This document shows, one piece after another, positions 23,424-35,138 of a DNA stretch of 64,000 nucleotides. The position numbers and the translations under genes were made by a program. Each line of letters opens with the position of its first letter. The first letter of the stretch is position 1. The notes under the pieces are model-generated. The model had not been told where the DNA came from, searched no databases, and was given only the letters and a program-made list of their open reading frames with translations. The stretch is from the NCBI RefSeq assembly GCF_046630445.1, contig NC_092340.1:35114001-35178000 (forward strand), in the 5' to 3' direction. Source of the stretch: Rutidosis leptorrhynchoides. Taxonomy: Eukaryota; Streptophyta; Magnoliopsida; Asterales; Asteraceae.

Positions 23424-25029
23424 CAGAGTCACTTTCATGGTTTGCACAATCCGTTTTCCAGTTCCAATATTTCTGAGCTTTGCCAACATACAATTCTTTA
23501 TCATCAAACTTTTGACTGTTAAGGTCGTTTATAGTTTTTGCTGCTTCGTCAGTATTTTCAACATTCAGAGTATTAATTCGTAGACTGGGTGCTTTTCAGA
23601 ATTCCAGAATGGAAGATCATAATTTTAAGAGATAAATGTTATATGCATACATATAACTGTTGATGTAGACATGTTGCGAGATTTAAAATACTGATTGCTG
23701 ATTCTCGATAATTGATATAGCAATTCTCGTTATAAGATTTGGATGAGTATAGGATAATGTTTTAATGAACAATTATAATGGTTCTTCGGAGAGACTTAAG
23801 CAATGAGTAATGAAGTTGCTGGTAAGTTTACTTCTAATGTGGTGGAATATAAAAGGTTCCCAGGTAACGATGACGAAAAGGCAAATGTGTATATCAAGGT
23901 TATAATAAGGCTAATTCGAATGAAAATCGAAGTTGATTTGCTGGAGCTGTGACAAAACTGGCTAATTTGAAAAAGAATTTCAATGTTAATGAGTTAATAT
24001 GATATTAATCTCATTTGATTTACCGTTAGAACACGAATATATAATCTCTAAAACATTAGAGATTACATAATCGCCATGTAGAACGAAGATAATTGATGTA
24101 CAACGATATGTAGAATGATGATTATACTCGAGGTACAGAATGGGATGTTGAGGCATGTTATGTTGAAACTTGGTTGTTGGTGGTACTGTTGATGTCGGTG
24201 GTGTTGCTGAAGCTGGTACGTTTTGCACCATGTATTCCAAATGGATTACTCGAGCGCGAATTTCGTTGACTTCTTCTATTACTCCGGGATGGTTGACGGT
24301 TGGAACGAGCAGACGAATAAGGTTTAGAATTGTGGATAGAATATAATCGTGTTGAGCTACCCTGAAAATGAGGCTGAAAATGGTGTTTCGGACTGGTTCG
24401 CTGGTAAGTGCTTCAGGTTCATCGCCAAGAGGTGAATTCGGTTGGCGGAAGGGATCGCCTTCTTCGCGTCTCCATTGATTGAGTAGGCTACGAACCCATC
24501 ATATGAATTGGGGATGTCTGATTGGTTGTTTCATTCTGGTGACGCTGCTTCCGGAGCTTAGGTGAACATCCATGTCGGATTAGCTGTCGGGTTCCGAAGA
24601 ACTTGAACTAGTGGCTAGTTCCATTTCGTACGATTGAATAGAGGATTTTTCGATATAAGATGATTTCCGGCTATCAAATGGTATTCAAATTACATAGAAT
24701 ATCTATATATATAGAACAAAAGGTTTCGTAGATTACGGAGGAATTTACGGAATATGTCAGGCACGTCTACAGTAACAGATACGCTAAGATATGAATTATC
24801 AGATACGCCAAGATATGAATTTTGTCTATACACTATCGATGCACTAAATACAGTAAGACGTGTCTAGACTAAGAATGATAAGCAGGTAATTTTTGACACA
24901 AAATGATAAGCAAAACTTTTGAAATGCAGACACGGTCGAAGTCCAGACTCACTAATGTATCCTAACGAATTTCTGTTAGACACACTAATGCAAGACCTGG
25001 TTCGCTAAGACCACCGCTCTGATACCAGC
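23424..25029 (-). pseudogene. Internal region of element C with gag-like remains
   Basis: On the minus strand, about 24.65-23.98 kb reads as a gag-like protein (segments MELATSSSSSEP, LLNQWRREEGDPF, IEEVNEIRARVIHLEYMVQN). It is broken in a few places. The leader between this and the LTR resembles the leader of element A, including the target of the primer tRNA. I infer the N-terminal part of a plant Ty3 Gag. Confidence 0.6.
25016..25027 (-). other. Primer binding site of element C
   Basis: On the minus strand TGGTATCAGAGC, a perfect initiator tRNA-Met match, two bases from the LTR end at 25030. Confidence 0.9.
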
Positions 25030-25921
25030 TGAAATGTCCCGTTCATATACATTATAAACGATTCGCAATAGTTGATTACATCGTGAGGTACTTGACCTCT
25101 ATATGATACATTTTACAAACATTGCATTCGTTTTTAAAAGACAAACTTTCATTACATCGAAAGTTGACGGCATGCATACCATTTCATAATATATCTAACT
25201 ATAATTGACTTAATAATAATCTTGATGAACTCGACGACTCGAATGCAACGTCTTTTGAAATATGTCATGAATGACTCCGAGTAATATCTCTAATATGAGC
25301 AAATGCACAGCGGAAGATTTCTTTCATACCTGAGAATAAACATGCTTTCAAGTGTCAACCAAAAGATTGGTGAGTTCACTAGTTTATCATAATCATTCAT
25401 TCTCATCATTTTAATATACCACAAGATTTCATATATTGTCACGCGTAACTCGAGAATTAAAATTCATTCATATGGTGAACACCTGGTAACCGACCTTAAC
25501 AAGATGCATATAGAATATCCCCATCATTCTGGGACTCACATCAGACATGATAAATTCGAAGTACTAAAGCATCCGTAACTCGGATGGGGCTCGTTGGGCC
25601 CGATAGATCTATCTTTAGGATTCGCGTCAATTGGTGGCAATTATCATAAACACCAATTCTTAGGCTACCAAGCTAAAAAGGGGCATATTCGGTTTGATAA
25701 TCCAACCATAGAATGTAGTTTCGATCACTTGTGTCTATTTCGTAAAGCATTTATAAAAGCGCATGTATTCTCAGTCCCAAAAATATATATTGCAAACGCA
25801 TTTAAAAAGGGAGTAAATGAAACTCACAATACTGTATTTCGTAGTAAAAATACATATGACGGCATTGAATAATTGTAGGGTTGGTCTTCGATTCACGAAC
25901 CTCCCAAAATCCTTTCATAAA

Positions 25922-25990
25922 AAGAAATACCCCGAGCAGGGCTCGAACCCGCGACCTCATGTTTAACCGCAACACCCAAGACCAATACTC
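25922..25990 (-). promoter_or_regulatory. tRNA-like A/B-box module inside the LTR of element C
   Basis: On the minus strand GGTTCGAGCCC is a near-perfect RNA polymerase III B box, and a weaker A-box-like stretch (TCTTGGGTGTTGCGG) lies about 30 bp upstream. It does not fold as a full tRNA. It may be a remnant of a tRNA-derived SINE taken into the LTR. A similar module occurs in the solo LTR near 52.24 kb. Confidence 0.45.
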
Positions 25991-27147
25991 TGTTTCAGTT
26001 TATCTGATTATATTTAAATTCAATATATAATTAACCCTTTTCTGTTTTTATCCTTTTCCTTCTTCTTTTTCTTACTCATTCAGTCGACCAGGGTAATGAA
26101 TCATCAAACAATTCATTACTACACAATCTAAGTTCTTAATTTGAAACAAAAACGACTTATACTTATGATTTTATTTAACAGACACAATCAGAAAGAAATT
26201 AAAATCGACATCTGTTATGCGAGAAAAAATGATGATGAACTCAATACTTGATATCAAATTTTAGATCGTTTTAAAAGAAAATTCCTACATGAAATATATT
26301 TAAAATCCATCCTAGAAACTTCTGCCATCATCAATTTAACTTGAATCATTAAACTGAGTTCGAATTTTTGCCAAGAACAGACTGTTGACTTTTGAAAATA
26401 GAAACTTTGACTCGAAAATTGAGATTCGTTAAGATGAATTGAGAGCTCAATTTTTGCAGAAAGATTCAACAGAGAATTCCTAACAAGACTACATTTATAA
26501 ATTTTGAAATGGGATTTGATTTCGAGATTTTGAATAAATTATGAAGTACAGAGCATTACGGACTGTTTTTTCTGTTTTTTTATATCTGTATTTATTTAAT
26601 CATATATCAAATATATATGTATTTGTATATTATATACTTAAAGAAACATACTAATATTAATTATACAAATATTAACATCTAATATAAATGAAACAAATAA
26701 TAATAATGTATAATAATCATTATTAATGATAATAGTAATAATAATATCTAATAATAATACCAATTATTAATCAAAGTGGCTAAAATTATAATTACTAATT
26801 ATAATAATAATGATATTAACAATAATAATTATAATAATAACACAACAATTCATATGTATTAAATTTTATATAATAATTTTCAAATATAATAATAGTATAA
26901 ATATTAGTATTAATAATAATGAATGTAATAAAAATTATATCCACTAGAATTAAACTTGTGATTACATTTAATACATTAATAATACAATTATACAATAACA
27001 TTTATGTTTTATATTTATTACAAATAATTATTAATATAAAGTATGTATATATTTATATATATTCATTTTAATAGTAACCTAATTAATTTATTTATCATTT
27101 TACATTTTTGAACTAATTTATTAAAGTATACTTTATTAATTCAAAAT

Positions 27148-27148
27148 G

Positions 27149-27232
<84 letters not shown>

Positions 27233-27276
27233 TCTTATATTTATATATATATATATATACTCTTATATTTATTTTG

Positions 27277-27316
<40 letters not shown>
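27148..27316. repeat. (TA)n microsatellites
   Basis: Two long TA runs separated by about 60 bp, with a short (AC)n tail near 27320. Open frames of alternating Tyr and Ile over them are artefacts. Confidence 0.97.
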
Positions 27317-27319
<3 letters not shown>

Positions 27320-27492
27320 AACACACACACACACACAATTGTTCGTGAATCGTCGGGCATAGTCAAAGATCAATTGAATATATGAACATAGTTCCAAAAT
27401 TTTCGAGACTCAACATTATAGACTTTGCTTATCGTGTCGGAAACATATAAAGATTAAGTTTAAATTTGGTCAGAAATTTTCGGGTTGTCACA

Positions 27493-27761
27493 GAAAAACT
27501 CCGCGTTTAGACCAAATAATAAGGGCCAATTTTTACGTCTCTAACAGGCCTTCAAAATCAATGAGACGGCCCTGTTTATAACACGGCTAGTCATATTGAA
27601 AAATTGTTCCAGATGATTCTTATCCGTTATTTTAACAGATTTTAGATCTAACATTGTTATATTATGACATAGTTGAAGCAAATGAAGCTATATATATAAT
27701 ATACGGAGTAATATATTTAAAGAGATTTAATTTCATTTGCTACAACCAACCAACACATACA

Positions 27762-27852
<91 letters not shown>

Positions 27853-28213
27853 GGTCAAAAGGAAAAAAACATGTTTGGGGGAAGGTGGGGAAAACATTTT
27901 AAGCCACGTATTTAAGAAGGTAAATGTGTGCGACAAGGTGTGAACAATATATAAAAATTAAATATATATGATTGTGTGGTCTAGAATGCTTTCCTCTAAT
28001 ACCCCACGGAGTATTAAATAATAAAACATGAAGTACGCCCATAATAGAAATTGATTTCTCTTTGCATAGATTTTTTATTTATTTTTTGATTATGTGAGAT
28101 GCCCCTATTTGCTGAATAATGTGTTAAACACACATACTATACCGAGTAAAAGTAAAAATAATACTTCGTAAAACAAATAAATACTCATGAAACACATAAT
28201 TTGTTAATTATAA
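27493..28213. other. Intergenic AT-rich DNA with a (CATA)n/(TA)n microsatellite
   Basis: No gene seen. A run of CATA units grading into TA occupies about 27756-27849. Confidence 0.7.
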
Positions 28214-28578
28214 GACCATTTGTAACGCTAAAGTACCCACACTCTGGGATCCGAGTTGGCAAAGAAGCCACACCCAAAAATGGCCTATCCAGGCGTTGCT
28301 TGTCATTTTATGGGAAGCGTCCGTTGCTTTCCAACGCAGGAAACAACATGTGTTCCTTTTGATATTGTCCACATGTCACTCAAAGATGAGTGATTTTAAA
28401 TTACTTTAACAATTATGAATTATATTTAACACATCTTCATAACAATCCTTTCTCACACCAAAAATTACACTACCATTACTTTCATCAAAAATCCACATAG
28501 CCTAATCATCCAAAAAGTGTAGGGAAAAAAAAAAACATCTCACACCAGAAACTCACGTGTCTACCATTATAAATGGTC
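28214..28578. mobile_element. PIF/Harbinger-type MITE (365 bp)
   Basis: Terminal inverted repeats GACCATTTGTAA and TTATAAATGGTC (one mismatch) are flanked by the 3-bp duplication TAA (28211-28213 and 28579-28581). A trinucleotide TTA/TAA target is typical of the Harbinger superfamily. It has no coding capacity. Its ends resemble those of the larger element at 47967-48779. Confidence 0.8.
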
Positions 28579-28581
28579 TAA

Positions 28582-30087
28582 GTTCAGTTTCACATGTTTT
28601 CAATTTGACATAAGTATGTTTTTTTTTTAGAAAGCAACTGAGCACATTAAACATTTTGATTATTTTCCGCGAATATAACATATTGTTCACATAGCCGCCT
28701 CATTCATTTATAAATTCCCGTTAAAAACATAAAAATTCCAAATTTTGCGGCTACTTCAACTTTGGTATGTTTGTGTTTCAATTGGCAAATTATCAGGCAT
28801 GTATTTTTTACAGTTGCTTCAATTTATGAAAATTGAAAATATATTTTTAACCTAAAATTGCATAAGCCTTTAAAGTATTAAATTAGTCCAGCAAACATAT
28901 TTATGTATTCAAGTTCATTCACCATTTTGGTTCAAAAAATAAATAAATATTTGATCCGAATATAATACCTTGTATATTGTATATATAACGATTTTTTCAT
29001 TTTATTTTTGGGGCCTCTCAAATTTTGAACTCTATTCGACCGCATATCTAACACATCTTTTGAGGCCGCGGCCATACTTCTTTACTTCTATACTTGAACC
29101 TATAACATTATGATTAGAGAGCACTACAATATTGCTAGGTTAATGATCTTTGATACGGTACATGCATATAATTCTAGTAGTTGTTCTTCGTTAGACCGGC
29201 AAAACAACAAGATGTGACAACTTTTCCATCAGAACAAAATTGATAGCTAAACTCTCAAAGTACAGAAAATAGACATACAACATCATAGAACTGAATCTTA
29301 TTTCATTTCAACTATCAACGCCAAACATTTTAGTACGTGTAAATAATAAATGCAAAGTGTTTGTAGAAAAGTTTTATGGTTCTCAATCTATAGAATCTTG
29401 AAGTCATCTTATCTTGCTCACGATATTTATTCATTCGTGATTGTACAATATCCTTCAATTTAGATAATACTCAAAAATGTAAAAAGAATACAATTTAAGA
29501 ATATTTATAGATTAGAGGCTGAACTTGGTAATAGATAAAAGTAAAGGGGTACATTTATCCGCCTACTAATGAATATTTGTGTTTTTAATAGTAGCATATA
29601 GCAAGCACAACTTCATAATAAAGCAAAGCGGCACACTTGTGGACCTTTTTCACACTTTTTAGTCTTCTAAAATTGTTCCAAATCTCAAAATTTGTTGTGA
29701 ATTCCAGTGTTACCCTTGTCCTTTTCAGTGAAGATTCTGGGAGGGGAAGGGTATTTTAGACATAGTACGGAAAGTACAATAAGGGCTTGTTTTACAAGAT
29801 GACTTATCTTGTCAATCAAAATTAGAAAAATCGCCTACCGCTACTAGTGGCTGTAATTAAGGAATCACCAAACAACAACTAAAATGGCTGTAATTAAGGA
29901 ATCACCAAACAACAACTAAAATATTCTTTCTAATTTCTATATCACGTTATTATATACGAGGGTAAATTAGGTAAATAATGTAATATATAATTCTTTAAAA
30001 GTAAGTTTAATCATTAATAAGAGGCTAATAATATTTCCACTTTATTTTATATAAATCCATTTTTATCATGTATTGTGTAGTTGTAAT
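28582..30087. other. Intergenic AT-rich DNA with a 37-bp tandem duplication
   Basis: No gene or clear transposon seen. A 37-bp unit starting GGCTGTAATTAAGGAATCAC is repeated twice head-to-tail at 29849-29922. Confidence 0.6.
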
Positions 30088-30573
30088 CAGTATTGTAAAA
30101 GTCGGCCGACTTGACCGACGCGTGCCGATGCGTCGTTTTTTTTTTGTTCTCCGTTCCGTTTTTTCAGAAAACGACTCAAAAGACGGTTAGAGCTAAAAGT
30201 TCGGTCAAAGTCTGTCAAAGACGGTCAAAAATGGTCAACGTCAGTCAAATTTTCGTCAAGATCTGATATATTTTAAAATTATGGGTTGTTTTCATTTTTT
30301 GGGCCTCTCTTTTCTTTGTGTCCTTACTGATTATGTACTCGGTAACATTAATTGAGTTTGAAGTTTGATTGTTTTTAAATTCGAGTTCTTATTTAAGAAA
30401 TTTATGGTACATAATCAACTACTTTATATATATAAATATATATTTAGGAAATTATTAATAAAGTCAACGTTGGTCAACGACCGATGCGTCCCCGACGCGT
30501 CCCCCGACTCGGCCGACGCGTCCTTTTTAGGTTTCGACCGATGCGTCCCCGACTCGCGACTTTTACAACCTTG
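30088..30573. mobile_element. hAT-type non-autonomous transposon (486 bp)
   Basis: Flanked by an exact 8-bp target duplication GTTGTAAT (30080-30087 and 30574-30581), the hallmark of hAT elements. The ends CAGTATTGTAAAAGTCG and, reverse-complemented, CAAGGTTGTAAAAGTCG agree at 14 of 17 positions and start with CA as hAT ends do. Subterminal regions are packed with CGACGCGTC- and CGATGCGTC-type motifs on both sides, likely transposase-binding repeats. No coding capacity. Confidence 0.85.
30204..30259 (+). repeat. Phased array of six GTCAA (W-box core) motifs
   Basis: GTCAA starts at 30204, 30214, 30224, 30234, 30244 and 30255, so five copies are exactly 10 bp apart. GTCAA is the complement of the WRKY W-box core TTGAC. 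Confidence 0.8.
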
Positions 30574-30683
30574 GTTGTAATGCATCATTAATAGTTGTAC
30601 ATGATTAGTAAAACTACGTTAAATTGTTAAATATAAAAATACTAATCATATCCATAAGACTAGGTTTAATCATACTATATATA

Positions 30684-30936
30684 CTCCCTCAGTCCCAACT
30701 TAGAAGTCCCCAAATAGAAAACACACAATTTAAGAAAAGTGACTGACACATATATACCTTTTTGTCTATTTTTCAGTTTTACCACTTAATTTTTACCTAC
30801 TTTTTTGTCTTATTTAAATAAAGTAAGGATATAAAAGTATTTTAATCAATTATTTTTATCTAGTTATAGAATTAAACTATTAATTTAGAACAGACAAAAA
30901 AGAAAATCGGGACTATTAAAATTGGAACGGATGAAG
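30684..30936. mobile_element. Stowaway-type (Tc1/mariner) MITE, 253 bp
   Basis: It starts CTCCCTCAGTCCCAA and ends with the decayed inverse (TTGGAACGGATGAAG), flanked by TA on both sides. The CTCCCTCCGTCCC-type end is typical of plant Stowaway elements. Confidence 0.8.
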
Positions 30937-30994
30937 TATAATTTATTTCGTGGTTCTTTATATAATTTAAAGTTACAATGAATAGATATTGTTT

Positions 30995-31600
30995 AATTAT
31001 CTAAACTAGTTTTCGAACCCTCGCTTCACGCCGGTGGTTCGGTTTTCAATGTATTTTATTGCGTTTAGTTTGTAAAATTATTTCGTGGCTAACGATGATG
31101 TCGTTGAAGCACAACTCGAGTCGAACTAAAAGGTATAATCCGTGAAAGATTTAAATATTATTTTAAATTAACAATATATGTGCATCTCCCCGTTTCGTTA
31201 TGGAATTGTCGACTTTTAAAAATTTAACGCAAAATCAACGTGTATGAAAAGTACCTCAAATATTTAGCGTTTTTTAAAAAAGCGTCCGTTTTGTGTATAG
31301 TTAGTGACATTGTGTTCCTAAAATTATTTCGAGTTTAACGATGTTGTCGGAAAAATTTAACTTGTTGCGAGCGAGAAGATATAACCCGTTAAATATTTGG
31401 GTGGAGTTTATTTAAGATTTTTTATGAAAATGGGTATTTGACACTTTATCCCAAAATGGGGGGCCGATTTAAATTTTAACCAAAGTGTGGGAGCCTTTTT
31501 GGCGAACTAAAAGATGAAAACAACAACAACAACAACAAAAAGGTGAAATGACAGAAATACTCCTGATTACTATTCATCGATTTTGTCTAATAGTTAGTAT
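30995..31600. repeat. Unclassified dispersed-looking repeat with an internal imperfect duplication
   Basis: Two blocks of about 90 bp near 31065-31160 and 31318-31400 share AAATTATTTCG, AACGATG.TGTCG and TATAA.CCGT.AA, as if a unit of about 250 bp was duplicated and diverged. A short (CAA)n run follows near 31520. No coding frame. I cannot assign a superfamily: neither a terminal repeat nor a target duplication was found. Confidence 0.35.
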
Positions 31601-32103
31601 GGTAATAAGTTTGTTTACCATAAAATAGTAAAGTCATTACAAAAATGAATATTTAATATTTATTTTATAATTAGTTTAGCTGAATTTATAAATCAAAATA
31701 TAGTAAGTTTAAACATAGTACTCAATCAATCAACGTTTATAATTTTCCCAACAAAATCTACTAGAAGGAGGTATATTTTAAAATTAATTGAATTTAGTTC
31801 AAAAATTTGAATATATTTATACTTAATTAATTAATTAATCATGTCCATTGTTTTTTCTTTATCTTCGGATAAGCCACATCACATTCCAGAGGACAGTATA
31901 AATTTTTACAATATCACTCCAATTTAATTCGTCATAATAAAATCCAAAATAAATTAAAATAAGATTCCTAAATTATATCATCCCTCCTTTATTAAACTTC
32001 TCTCTCCTCATTGGCTACAATAAGTAGCGCTTCAAGATTTCATTCTCTTCACACTTTCAACTCTCAAGTAACTCTGCATCTCTTGTTGTACGCTTGAGTG
32101 AAA
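31601..32103 (+). promoter_or_regulatory. Upstream region of the expansin gene
   Basis: AT-rich promoter region. A TATA-like TATAAAT at 31897-31903 is about 200 bp before the start codon, followed by a pyrimidine-rich leader near 31980-32090. Which TATA is used cannot be told from sequence. Confidence 0.4.
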
Positions 32104-33374
32104 ATGGAGTTCGTTTGTCTCCGTTACATCTTAACTCTAACTCTTTACACATTAACGGTAACGTCCGTTAACGCTCGTATCCCTGGAGTCTACACCGGAT
32201 CACAATGGGAAAGCGCTCACGCCACTTTCTACGGTGGCAATGATGCTTCCGGCACCATGGGTACGTCATCATTCCAATTTTTATTAACTATCATCATTAC
32301 TCAAAGTTCATGTAATTAATTTTAATTTATTATTAACTCCATAATTCATAAATACGGAGTATTTGTGTTACATATATAAATAGGTGGTGCATGTGGTTAT
32401 GGGAATTTATACAGCCAAGGGTACGGGGTTAACACGGCTGCACTAAGTACTGCTTTATTTAACAACGGGCTAAGTTGTGGTGCGTGTTTTGAAATAAAGT
32501 GTGTGGATGACCCGAGATGGTGTCATTCGGGTAGCCCGTCTATTTTCGTTACCGCTACGAACTTTTGTCCTCCGAATTTCGCTCAAGCTAGTGATAATGG
32601 TGGGTGGTGTAACCCTCCTCGAACCCATTTCGATCTTGCGATGCCTATGTTTCTCAAAATAGCCGAATATCGAGCTGGCATAGTCCCCGTCTCTTATCGC
32701 CGGTTAGTCTCTGATTTGTCAGTCATTATTCGAAATAAAAGAAGAAAACTTAATAAATTTAATTAATTTATGATTAGTAATACCCTTGAATGTACTAATT
32801 TAACATGTTTTATCTAGATAATTTATACTTTATAAAGGTTGATGAAATTGCGGCTTTATGTATAGAAATACGGTGTATATTCATTTTAATATGGTGATTT
32901 ACCTTAAATTTCCTAACATTTTGACTTTACTATCTAAAAAGCATGAGTAGTGGGGTCTGACCCGGTTCTCAAAACCGTGTTTGTACATGTACGATTTTAC
33001 TTGTGCAATATGACATATATACCCTTGTACACCAACTAAAAAGAATTTCATTTTGGTGGCACAGGGTGCCATGCCGAAAGCGAGGTGGGATAAGGTTCAC
33101 CATTAACGGATTCCGTTACTTCAACTTGGTTCTCGTTACTAATGTTGCGGGGGCAGGGGATGTAACACGAGTGTGGGTCAAAGGTTCGAAGACCGGATGG
33201 ATGAGTTTGAGTCGTAATTGGGGTCAGAATTGGCAATCAAATGCGGTTCTCATGGGTCAGTCACTTTCGTTTAGGGTCACGGGTAGTGATCGTCGCACTT
33301 CCACTTCGTGGAACATTGTTCCGGACAATTGGAAGTTTGGTCAAACATTCGTTGGAAAGAACTTTCGAGTTTAG
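32104..33374 (+). CDS. EXPA: Alpha-expansin, three exons, 261 aa
   Basis: Cell-wall loosening protein acting in the apoplast at acid pH. Exons 32104-32260, 32384-32702 and 33065-33374 have GT-AG introns and consistent phase. The start is ATG 32104; an in-frame GTG six bases upstream is not a plausible start. A hydrophobic signal peptide fills about residues 1-24, followed by the mature start RIPGVYTG. The N-terminal double-psi barrel carries conserved cysteines and the HFD motif (HFDLAMP), with the alpha-expansin signature GWCNPP just before it. The C-terminal domain (CBM63, group-2 allergen-like) has the aromatic surface [16 protein letters not shown] and ends [11 protein letters not shown]. 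Length matches the usual 250-260 residues. The first intron lies after the GTMG stretch, as in other plant EXPA genes. Subgroup within EXPA not determined. AATAAA-like signals follow near 33450. Confidence 0.96.
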
Positions 33375-33826
33375 TTGCAGTTTGAGTGTTAATGACTTAT
33401 TTAGTTAAAGATATGAATGTTTTAAACTCTTTATATTAAGGTCACAAAACTTATAATAAACGTTTTGTGTAATAGTGTTGTTTTTAATTTAAAATTACGA
33501 TTTTGAAAGAAGAAAAAAAAAGAAAAGAAAGAAATGGTGGGAAAGTTTAGCCGTTTTAGGGGAGTGTAATGAGGAGGTTTGTTTTAAGTTATTTTTGGGC
33601 AATTGAGAAATGGTTTGTAAGAAGAGCTGAAGTGGCTCTAAAGTCATGCCTTCAATCCCAATGACGGCCCGCAGCTTTTCATATATGTGTTTTTCATCTT
33701 TAATATTTAATTTTAATTTAATATTAATATAATGAGAATTGAATATCTTATTTTGTGTTGGCTTAACTTTATTTTATTCTTCGTGCTTAAAGGAAAGTGT
33801 TTCGATATATTTTAGTCTATGTTAAG

Positions 33827-34408
33827 CAGTACGTTTTCGATTAATCCCCGATTAATTATTTTTTAGAGCAATCCGTTTCGATTTTTAAAAATTCGTTTAA
33901 TTAAACGGTCAACGTCAATTAATGGGTTAAAATCGAATTTTTTATTTTTTTTTTGGTAACCGAGGAACCACTACTACGAATAGGCACATTGTCCTCAGCG
34001 CAGCGCGTAAACCTTGGGGCAGCAGGCAACGCAGGTATCACATGTGCCAGGAAAAGCACCCTCTTGTCAGGGGCCACTATTAAGTTCGTCTGCCTATGGC
34101 AGGATTCGAACCCAAATTTAAATCGAATTTAGTAATCAATGTCGGTCAAAGTAAAACATGGTTAACATTTTAACATGAATTTAAACTAGAACTTTATAGT
34201 TTTTGATCAAATGATAATTTTAGATAATTATGTTAAAGTTTATTTTTATATTTATGATTTTTTTCTATATTTACACATAATTACTAAAATTTAATATTTA
34301 AATGTATAAAGTACAATTCGATTAATCCCCGTTTAATCTCCGAATTAGCGATTAATCTTTCTAAAGTCTCTACTGATTAATCCCCGAATAGCGAATTTTG
34401 CAACCTTG
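33827..34408. mobile_element. hAT-type non-autonomous transposon with a nested SINE
   Basis: An exact 8-bp duplication ATGTTAAG flanks it (33819-33826 and 34409-34416). The ends CAGTACGTTTTCG and CAACCTTG (reverse CAAGGTTG) follow the same CA...TG style as the element at 30088-30573, but the inverted repeat is weak. Subterminal copies of CGATTAATCCCCG occur at both ends, probably binding repeats. A SINE was inserted inside later. Confidence 0.7.
33941..34119 (-). mobile_element. 5'-truncated tRNA-derived SINE inside the hAT element
   Basis: An 11-bp target duplication AAATCGAATTT (33930-33940 and 34120-34130) brackets it. On the minus strand it begins at the B box (GGGTTCGAATCC) without an A box and ends in an A-rich tail (T-rich at 33941-33954 on the plus strand). 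Confidence 0.8.
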
Positions 34409-34416
34409 ATGTTAAG

Positions 34417-35138
34417 TATGTACTAATTGGCATGAGTATTGACACATTTTGTCGAAAAATTACAGCTCCACATAATCGGAGTACAAAATTATTTTTAACA
34501 ATTGTACAAATGAAAACATATTTTGACAATTTAATAATTGCTTTACTTCCTCAAAACATGTTCACCCTAGCAAGCCCATTCAATCATCATGCATAATTCA
34601 CATGAATTAGGCAAAAATGAATATGATTTAACACATAAAAAGTTTGGTTGTCTCCAACAAGATGGAAATCTTAGGAAACAATCGGGTTGTCACAAACTTA
34701 TTGATTAATGCATTCTTCTAAAATCGGATCAACCCAAAAAAAAACTTCCGATAGGCATTGATATCTACCGCAACATGATTATGTTTTTCTCAGTTTGGGC
34801 TGCTCGCATATTTTGGATCAGGGCTTAAAAATCAGCCCATTACATAATACAATTGGGCACAGACAAGGCCATTGACCCGTGCAAACCAGCACTATGCCAT
34901 ATTGCCATTGCCATATGCACAATAAAAATGACTTCTTTATAAAATGATCAACGTTTTTGAAACACATTCAGACAAATTCAATACATTAAAAGTCTAACCA
35001 CCAACAATTATTACTAAATCAAAGTCTTTTATTACACCTTGTTGGAGAGTCTTTGTCATAAACAAGTCCCAATAATAAGAATCTGAATTCCATCTATATG
35101 AAATAACACTACCAACTTCTTCCGAAAGCAGCGATCGG
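34417..35138. other. Intergenic region between the hAT element and the FDM-like gene
   Basis: AT-rich, with no gene, clear repeat end or RNA gene seen. The right-hand part should hold the 3' UTR of the minus-strand gene that follows. Confidence 0.6.

Larger units (their letters stand above)
1..27492 (-). mobile_element. Element C: outer Ty3-type LTR retrotransposon, partial, hosting two nested elements
   Basis: The outermost layer of a three-element nest, transcribed on the minus strand. Seen: a 5' LTR at 25030-27492, a tRNA-iMet primer site next to it, gag-like remains at about 23.98-24.65 kb, and further internal sequence at 13428-13939 and 1-361. Elements A and B interrupt it, each with a clean 5-bp target-site duplication, so the three pieces were once contiguous. 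The 3' LTR lies beyond the left edge of the window. The LTR end and leader resemble those of element A, so the two belong to related families. The element is broken, with several breaks in the gag-like part alone. It is older than both insertions. Family placement is inference from LTR and leader similarity, since no reverse transcriptase is seen here. Confidence 0.75.
25030..27492 (-). repeat. 5' LTR of element C
   Basis: Read on the minus strand it starts TGTGACAACCCGAAAATT (27492) and ends GGGACATTTCA (25030). Its last few hundred bases resemble the ends of the element A LTR and of the solo LTR at 50-54 kb. It has expanded by TA-type microsatellite growth at 27148-27316 and holds a tRNA-like A/B-box module near 25.93-25.99 kb. 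A 92-residue open frame near 25.59-25.87 kb crosses the conserved LTR block and is not a gene. Confidence 0.85.

Noticed and set aside
25594-25872. 92-residue plus-strand frame
   Set aside because: It crosses the conserved LTR block of element C, in antisense to the element.
27141-27385. Tyr/Ile-alternating frames on both strands
   Set aside because: Translation of the (TA)n microsatellite.
32098-32103. GTG as the expansin start
   Set aside because: ATG at 32104 gives a normal signal peptide and family length.
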